From contig CAIOKO010000242.1 in NCBI GenBank assembly GCA_903858935.1, forward strand, positions 1 to 64,000: a stretch of 64,000 nt of DNA, read 5' to 3'. Origin of the DNA: an uncultured Schlesneria sp. (GTDB taxonomy: Bacteria; Planctomycetota; Planctomycetia; Planctomycetales; Planctomycetaceae). Numbering within the stretch: position 1 is the stretch's first letter; each line of letters starts with the position of its first letter. Below the pieces are notes generated by a model. That model saw only the letters and a program-made list of their open reading frames with translations. It made no database searches and was not told where the DNA came from. Position numbers and translations under genes: made by a program. Below, piece by piece: positions 59,242 to 64,000 of the stretch.

Positions 59242-59407
59242 GGTTATTTGCCTACCGTTAATACGATATTCACAATTGCAGGTATGATGATTGCTGCGTG
59301 ATGCTGACGCAGAGTGTTTCTGCACTTGATCTTGCGGCTTGAATCATCGGGCGGCTCTCGTGAATAAATCGACAGACCCCACAATCATCGAAGTTCGCGT
59401 TTCAAAT

Positions 59408-60613
59408 ATGCTCCGTACATCTTTTCCAATGGTTCTAATTCTAATACTGGCAATCGCTTCGCGATGCACTGCGAACGATGTGGAGCCCCGCCGAGAATCG
59501 GCAATTCGGTTCGCGACGTTCAATATTCAGGAACTATCACTTTCAAAGCTTCAACAAGTCGACTCGGACGGTAATGGAGCAAATCCACAGGTCAGGAACT
59601 GTGCCGAGATCCTGCAACGAGTTCGACCGGATATTGTTCTGATCAATGAAATTGATGCACCGTCGACGAGTGAAGACGGCGACACAGTTAATCCCCCTGG
59701 AAGTGCCGTACAACTGTTTCGAGACAAATATCTCACGGTTTCACAACGAACACTTTGGCCTCTGGAATTTCCCTACTTTTACATAGCGCCTTCCAATACG
59801 GGTGTTCCCACCGGATGCGATCTCGACAACGATGGAAAAAACGACGGGCCGGCAGATAGCTTCGGGTTTGGCAGATATCCGGGTGAATACGGAATGGCTC
59901 TTCTCAGTCGATTTCCAATTCAAATGGATGGGGTCCGGACGTTCCGAAAATTTCTATGGAAAAACATGCCGGGTAATTTGATGCCGGATGGATTGCAGGG
60001 AAAACCAGCGTTTTATGATGTGGAAGAATGCAATCTGTTCCGGCTTTCCAGTAAAAGCCATTGGGATGTCCCTTTGATAATCAATGGGGAGGTCGTGCAT
60101 GCACTTTGTTCCCATCCGACGCCGCCAGTTTTTGACGGGCCTGAAGACAGCAACGGGAGGCGGAATTTTGACGAGGTCCGATTCTGGTCGGATTATATTG
60201 CGGGGCTCGGCTCTGCTCAGTGGATTTGCGATGATGCAGGGAAATCGGGCGGGTTGAAACCAAATAGCCATTTCGTCATTCTAGGCGATCTGAATGCAGA
60301 ACCGGTCCGTGGAGACGCTGTTTACGGTAAACGGGCCATCGATTTGTTGATCCATCATCCTCACGTTTTTGATCCGGTGCCGAAAAGCCTGGGGGCTGAA
60401 GATCAGCCGAACAAACTTGGTTTGAATGGGTATCTCCCCTTCAAAACGTCTGATTTTGGTCGTCTTGATTATGTCCTTCCTTCAAAATCCTTGCGTACCG
60501 TTGGTTGCGGTGTATTCTGGCCCTCGTCAAAAAGTCCGTTGTATTTCTTAGTGGACACGCCACAATCCTCTAGCAATCATAGACTTGTCTGGCTGGATGT
60601 GGAGATTCCATGA
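59408..60613 (+). CDS. Secreted endonuclease/exonuclease/phosphatase family protein
   Basis: Signal peptide; IRFATFNIQELS, RPDIVLINEID, EYGMALLSRFPI, FVILGDLNAEP, SSNHRLVWLDVEIP. Confidence 0.9.
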   Translation: MLRTSFPMVLILILAIASRCTANDVEPRRESAIRFATFNIQELSLSKLQQVDSDGNGANPQVRNCAEILQRVRPDIVLINEIDAPSTSEDGDTVNPPGSAVQLFRDKYLTVSQRTLWPLEFPYFYIAPSNTGVPTGCDLDNDGKNDGPADSFGFGRYPGEYGMALLSRFPIQMDGVRTFRKFLWKNMPGNLMPDGLQGKPAFYDVEECNLFRLSSKSHWDVPLIINGEVVHALCSHPTPPVFDGPEDSNGRRNFDEVRFWSDYIAGLGSAQWICDDAGKSGGLKPNSHFVILGDLNAEPVRGDAVYGKRAIDLLIHHPHVFDPVPKSLGAEDQPNKLGLNGYLPFKTSDFGRLDYVLPSKSLRTVGCGVFWPSSKSPLYFLVDTPQSSSNHRLVWLDVEIP

Positions 60614-62169
60614 AAGTCAGAGCGAGAGCAGAATCTGATTCGGGTCTAGGGAAAGTGCTGAGAATGGACAATTGGTACTACAAATTATTCGGCGATGAAT
60701 TCGGGCCGGTAACATTCGACGAACTTGTCGAATTGGCGAAAGATCACGTTTTGTCGAGCGACGACGAAGTTCGTCTCGGCGAAAATGGAGCGTGGCGCCG
60801 AGCCGGATCGATGGGGCAATTGATGGCGCACATGCCGTCTGGTGCGCACCTGCCGTCAGGAGCCGGTTCGGGTCACAGCGTCACGATTCCGACGGAAGTG
60901 AAATCCGTTTCCACATCTACTTCGGGCTCAAGTCAGTCGAAAACGGACGAAACCGCTGGTTGGTACTACCAAGTATTTGGTGAGCTGTTCGGACCGATTT
61001 CGTTTGACGACCTGGTTGAATTGGCTAAGAACCACACGCTTTCGACAGATGACGATGTCCGTTTTGGCGAAAACGGAGCGTGGCGACGTGCTGGTTCCAT
61101 CGGCCAATTGATGGCACACTTGCCATTTCAGGCCGCGAAAAATGCATTCACCGTTGAGGTCGCGAAACCTGCTGTCGTTGAAACACCCGAGGATGAATTT
61201 GACCTCGGCGAAAATGTAGCGATAAATCCGTCAGCTCCGGCACCTACTGCCCGGCGTGAACGGGCCATCGCACCCGTGAAAGTCGAAGTACCTGTTCCGG
61301 CTGAAGTTGAAGTTGATCCCGCGAAACAGGTTATCTGGTGGTGCAAGATCCAGGATAAAGAATATGGACCGGTTGAGCTTTCAAAGCTGGTTGACTGGGC
61401 AACAGCCGGACGCTTGCTTCGTACCGACTATGTTCGCTGTGGGTTAGAGCCCTATATTCTGGCGGACAAGTTACCGAATTTGTTCCCAGAGCTTCCCAAA
61501 GCTGCTAGTACCGAAACGAAACCCGAATTCAATACGACGTCAAGAACCCAGGCGATGGCTGCCACAGGTCCCGTCGTACCAGCGGCAACGCCTGTAGCAT
61601 CTCAGGAACCAATACCGACACCACGAACTGACTGGTCTGCTGCTGCGGCACAGAAACCGGCAACCAATTGGCAAATGAATACTGCCGGGGCAGGGGCGGG
61701 CTTTAATCGTCCGGGTATGCCGATGGGGAAACCTGCTTCAAAATCGAGTTCGAGTTCGATTGATTTTGAAAAAATCAAGGTACCCCTCTTGGGGGGCATC
61801 GGGGCAATTTCGCTCATCGCACTCCTTTATTTTGCGATACCGTATTTGCCTTTGGGAGATTCGAGCGAAGTTAAAATGTTCAAGAAATTGAATGCGGTGG
61901 CGGTAGAATTACAAACGACACGATCAAGTGAAGTCCCGCCGAAAAAGGAAGATTTTGAAAAGCTTGCCAAGAAAATGGCCGATTCGCTTAAGCCACTTGA
62001 CAAAGACCTTAAAGCAATGAAATCCGGCTCGGCAGTGACGAAGCTTAAAGGTCTTTCAAAAGCATTACAGGACGTAGCCAAAGAGGGGCTAACGGCAAAA
62101 CCATCGGATGCCGAAAAAGCCCTCGGAAAGAAAGTTGCTGATCTCGCCAAACTGCTAAAAGTGAAGTAG
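60610..62169 (+). CDS. GYF_2-domain protein with three tandem GYF-like repeats and C-terminal TM/helical region
   Basis: WYYKLFGDEFGPVTFDELVELA, WYYQVFGELFGPISFDDLVELA, WWCKIQDKEYGPVELSKLVDWA; TM VPLLGGIGAISLIALLYFAIPYL. Start may be ATG at 60664. Confidence 0.85.
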   Translation: MKVRARAESDSGLGKVLRMDNWYYKLFGDEFGPVTFDELVELAKDHVLSSDDEVRLGENGAWRRAGSMGQLMAHMPSGAHLPSGAGSGHSVTIPTEVKSVSTSTSGSSQSKTDETAGWYYQVFGELFGPISFDDLVELAKNHTLSTDDDVRFGENGAWRRAGSIGQLMAHLPFQAAKNAFTVEVAKPAVVETPEDEFDLGENVAINPSAPAPTARRERAIAPVKVEVPVPAEVEVDPAKQVIWWCKIQDKEYGPVELSKLVDWATAGRLLRTDYVRCGLEPYILADKLPNLFPELPKAASTETKPEFNTTSRTQAMAATGPVVPAATPVASQEPIPTPRTDWSAAAAQKPATNWQMNTAGAGAGFNRPGMPMGKPASKSSSSSIDFEKIKVPLLGGIGAISLIALLYFAIPYLPLGDSSEVKMFKKLNAVAVELQTTRSSEVPPKKEDFEKLAKKMADSLKPLDKDLKAMKSGSAVTKLKGLSKALQDVAKEGLTAKPSDAEKALGKKVADLAKLLKVK

Positions 62170-62266
62170 TGCATTGTTTGGTTTTTCGGGAAAACGTGAG
62201 GCTGTCGCGAGCGCGGGGCGGCGCTTCTGGATGAGTCGAGGTGGCACGCTTTTGGGGCGGAGGCTG

Positions 62267-63838
62267 TCATCGTGCCTTAGAGGATTCGATTTGATTGACC
62301 CAGCTTCGTCCGATCAATCGGATAAAACCCTCTTCGAAAACAAGCCGTATTTTTAACCCATTGGGCACAGGCTCGACTGTCAAGCTGAAACCGTCATCTC
62401 CACTTGAGAAGACCTCTTTTGCTGTGTCTGTATCGGATAAAAGCAGATCCTTTGATACCAGCTCAGGGAATGTTCTGGCCTGTATCCGCGCACGCACTAA
62501 TGATTCAGGGGCCTTGTTTGAGGGAGACTCTTCGAACCGATCGATGGCTTCAACAAGCCGGTCAAGAAGCGGGGCTGGCTGACCGATCCCAATCCAGATC
62601 GTCTTTTGTCCCTGGCCGACAATGATCTCGACATTTGAGCCCGTCCACTGTGTTAACGCCGTTGGAAATTCGCGTGGAGTTAAACTGTGAAAGGAGACTC
62701 CGTGATGGGTATCAAAGTTTTCATTGACTTTGACGAAATGACCAGATTTCTCGAGTTTCAGGATCAAATGTGGTATCGCATCATTCAGACGTGTTGTGTC
62801 TGGTCCATGGAGCGCCGCGATTAGCGAAAGTTCGCCGATGCTTGTCCCGGCGAGTTGCAGGCCCGCCTCCAGCCCCGAGCTTTTGTTTGCAGCTCCTTCA
62901 TTTGATCCCACGATCTTCTCGACAAGGCCTCCGATTGGAAGATTCAGGGCTAGTCCCGCAGGAATGTCTGACTGAATCATTGACGAGAAATCGCTTCGAT
63001 GCGTCGTCAAGCGATTTAAACTATTTGCCATCTGACTTTTCGAGAGACTTTCAATAACGACTTCAAGGTTCAGGTGATGTGTTTTTGGATCGATCCGCCC
63101 GCCGAATGTCAGCATACTGGTGTCGAGGACTGCGCGTTCAATGAGGTCGAGCATGAGCTGGCCAAGTACCTTGCGAAAATTCGCTGACTCTTCCGCCTCA
63201 TTATCTTGAGGCTGCAACCATGGTTCGACCTCGCGACGAATCCCTGCGATAAAGTTCGTCTTCGTCGGTTGAGGAACCTGCCGCAGGTCGTAATTGACCA
63301 CAAGATCGTACCGATCTCGAAGGCCTTGAGTAAGCGAATTTGGTGTGACCCGTAATCCTCGAATCGACGAGACCTGGTCTGCAAAGTATGCGTATTCCTT
63401 TTTGATGATAACGTGGTAAGGCGAGCCGGGGCGTTCGATTTCGTAGTGATCATCTCCTGCAGAATGAAAACCAAGAATGCCGAACGTCGCTGTTTTCAAA
63501 AGCTCGTTAATTCCGTCTACTGGAACAAAAACGATTTCTGCAGGGGACACGTCGTCCCACGTGGTCATCACACCAAGAGGTTTGGTTCGTTCGATTCCCG
63601 CTAAGTCGCGGTAGCTCTTCAGGGTCTCGTTCAGTGAGCTGGATAAATCCGGGCGTCCTGCTTCATCGAATACGGTTTCGTAGGCGCTTCGCAATCGATC
63701 AATGCTGGCGGCGAATATCGTCAGATACGGTTTTTCGGCCACTGGTTTTGGCCCGGCCTCGTCGGCACAGGCACTTGATATGGTTGCAAGAAAGGCACAG
63801 AGTGCCAATGACGTTTGATTTCCAATGCGGCGTATCAT
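62267..63838 (-). CDS. Secreted hypothetical protein (planctomycete-type)
   Basis: Signal peptide LALCAFLATISSACADE; layout resembles the product at 27983..29707. Confidence 0.65.
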   Translation of the reverse strand: MIRRIGNQTSLALCAFLATISSACADEAGPKPVAEKPYLTIFAASIDRLRSAYETVFDEAGRPDLSSSLNETLKSYRDLAGIERTKPLGVMTTWDDVSPAEIVFVPVDGINELLKTATFGILGFHSAGDDHYEIERPGSPYHVIIKKEYAYFADQVSSIRGLRVTPNSLTQGLRDRYDLVVNYDLRQVPQPTKTNFIAGIRREVEPWLQPQDNEAEESANFRKVLGQLMLDLIERAVLDTSMLTFGGRIDPKTHHLNLEVVIESLSKSQMANSLNRLTTHRSDFSSMIQSDIPAGLALNLPIGGLVEKIVGSNEGAANKSSGLEAGLQLAGTSIGELSLIAALHGPDTTRLNDAIPHLILKLEKSGHFVKVNENFDTHHGVSFHSLTPREFPTALTQWTGSNVEIIVGQGQKTIWIGIGQPAPLLDRLVEAIDRFEESPSNKAPESLVRARIQARTFPELVSKDLLLSDTDTAKEVFSSGDDGFSLTVEPVPNGLKIRLVFEEGFIRLIGRSWVNQIESSKAR

Positions 63839-64000
63839 CGCGATTCCACCGTTTAGCAGACGTCCTGGAGCAGGGCAAACATGGTGTTACAAACCATTTC
63901 GTGGTGTCTGGACCACTCTCGCATGGTCTCACAATCCCACAGAGTTGCCAAGTCGAAAACAAATTAGTGCGATCAGGCAGGCTCGGACGTCACTTTTGAC

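Noticed and set aside
1-64000. CRISPR array, tRNA, rRNA, prophage or defence island
   Set aside because: No regularly spaced direct repeats, cloverleaf or rRNA-like sequence, phage genes or recognised defence genes were seen by eye. A tRNAscan/Infernal/CRISPR finder run would be needed to be definitive.

Overview
The window looks like planctomycete chromosome. Diagnostic features are DUF1501 and DUF1549/DUF1553 (PSD1/PSCyt2) proteins, a DUF1559 pseudopilin-like protein, PEP-CTERM proteins and ECF sigma modules. About 45 protein-coding genes are supported. No rRNA, tRNA, CRISPR array or prophage was recognised, and only the edge of one IS3-type element is present at base 1. Observations most worth follow-up: (1) a leucine leader-peptide attenuator upstream of leuA (leader MTFDSFLLLGLLTR, antiterminator segment and intrinsic terminator readable by eye); (2) a quinol-type NO reductase gene interrupted by one in-frame TGA at a Trp-Trp position, inside a protoglobin/norB/cupin operon divergent from an Rrf2 regulator, with two large operator-like dyads between them; (3) a dispersed family of ~90-100 bp double-hairpin intergenic elements with 3 clear copies and 1 degenerate copy, plus other inverted-repeat elements; (4) a cysteinyl-tRNA synthetase whose KMSKS loop appears replaced by an insertion; (5) tandem HtrA-like genes, one with its catalytic Ser changed to Ala. 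Coordinates are hand-derived. Family names come from motif recognition, with no database search.
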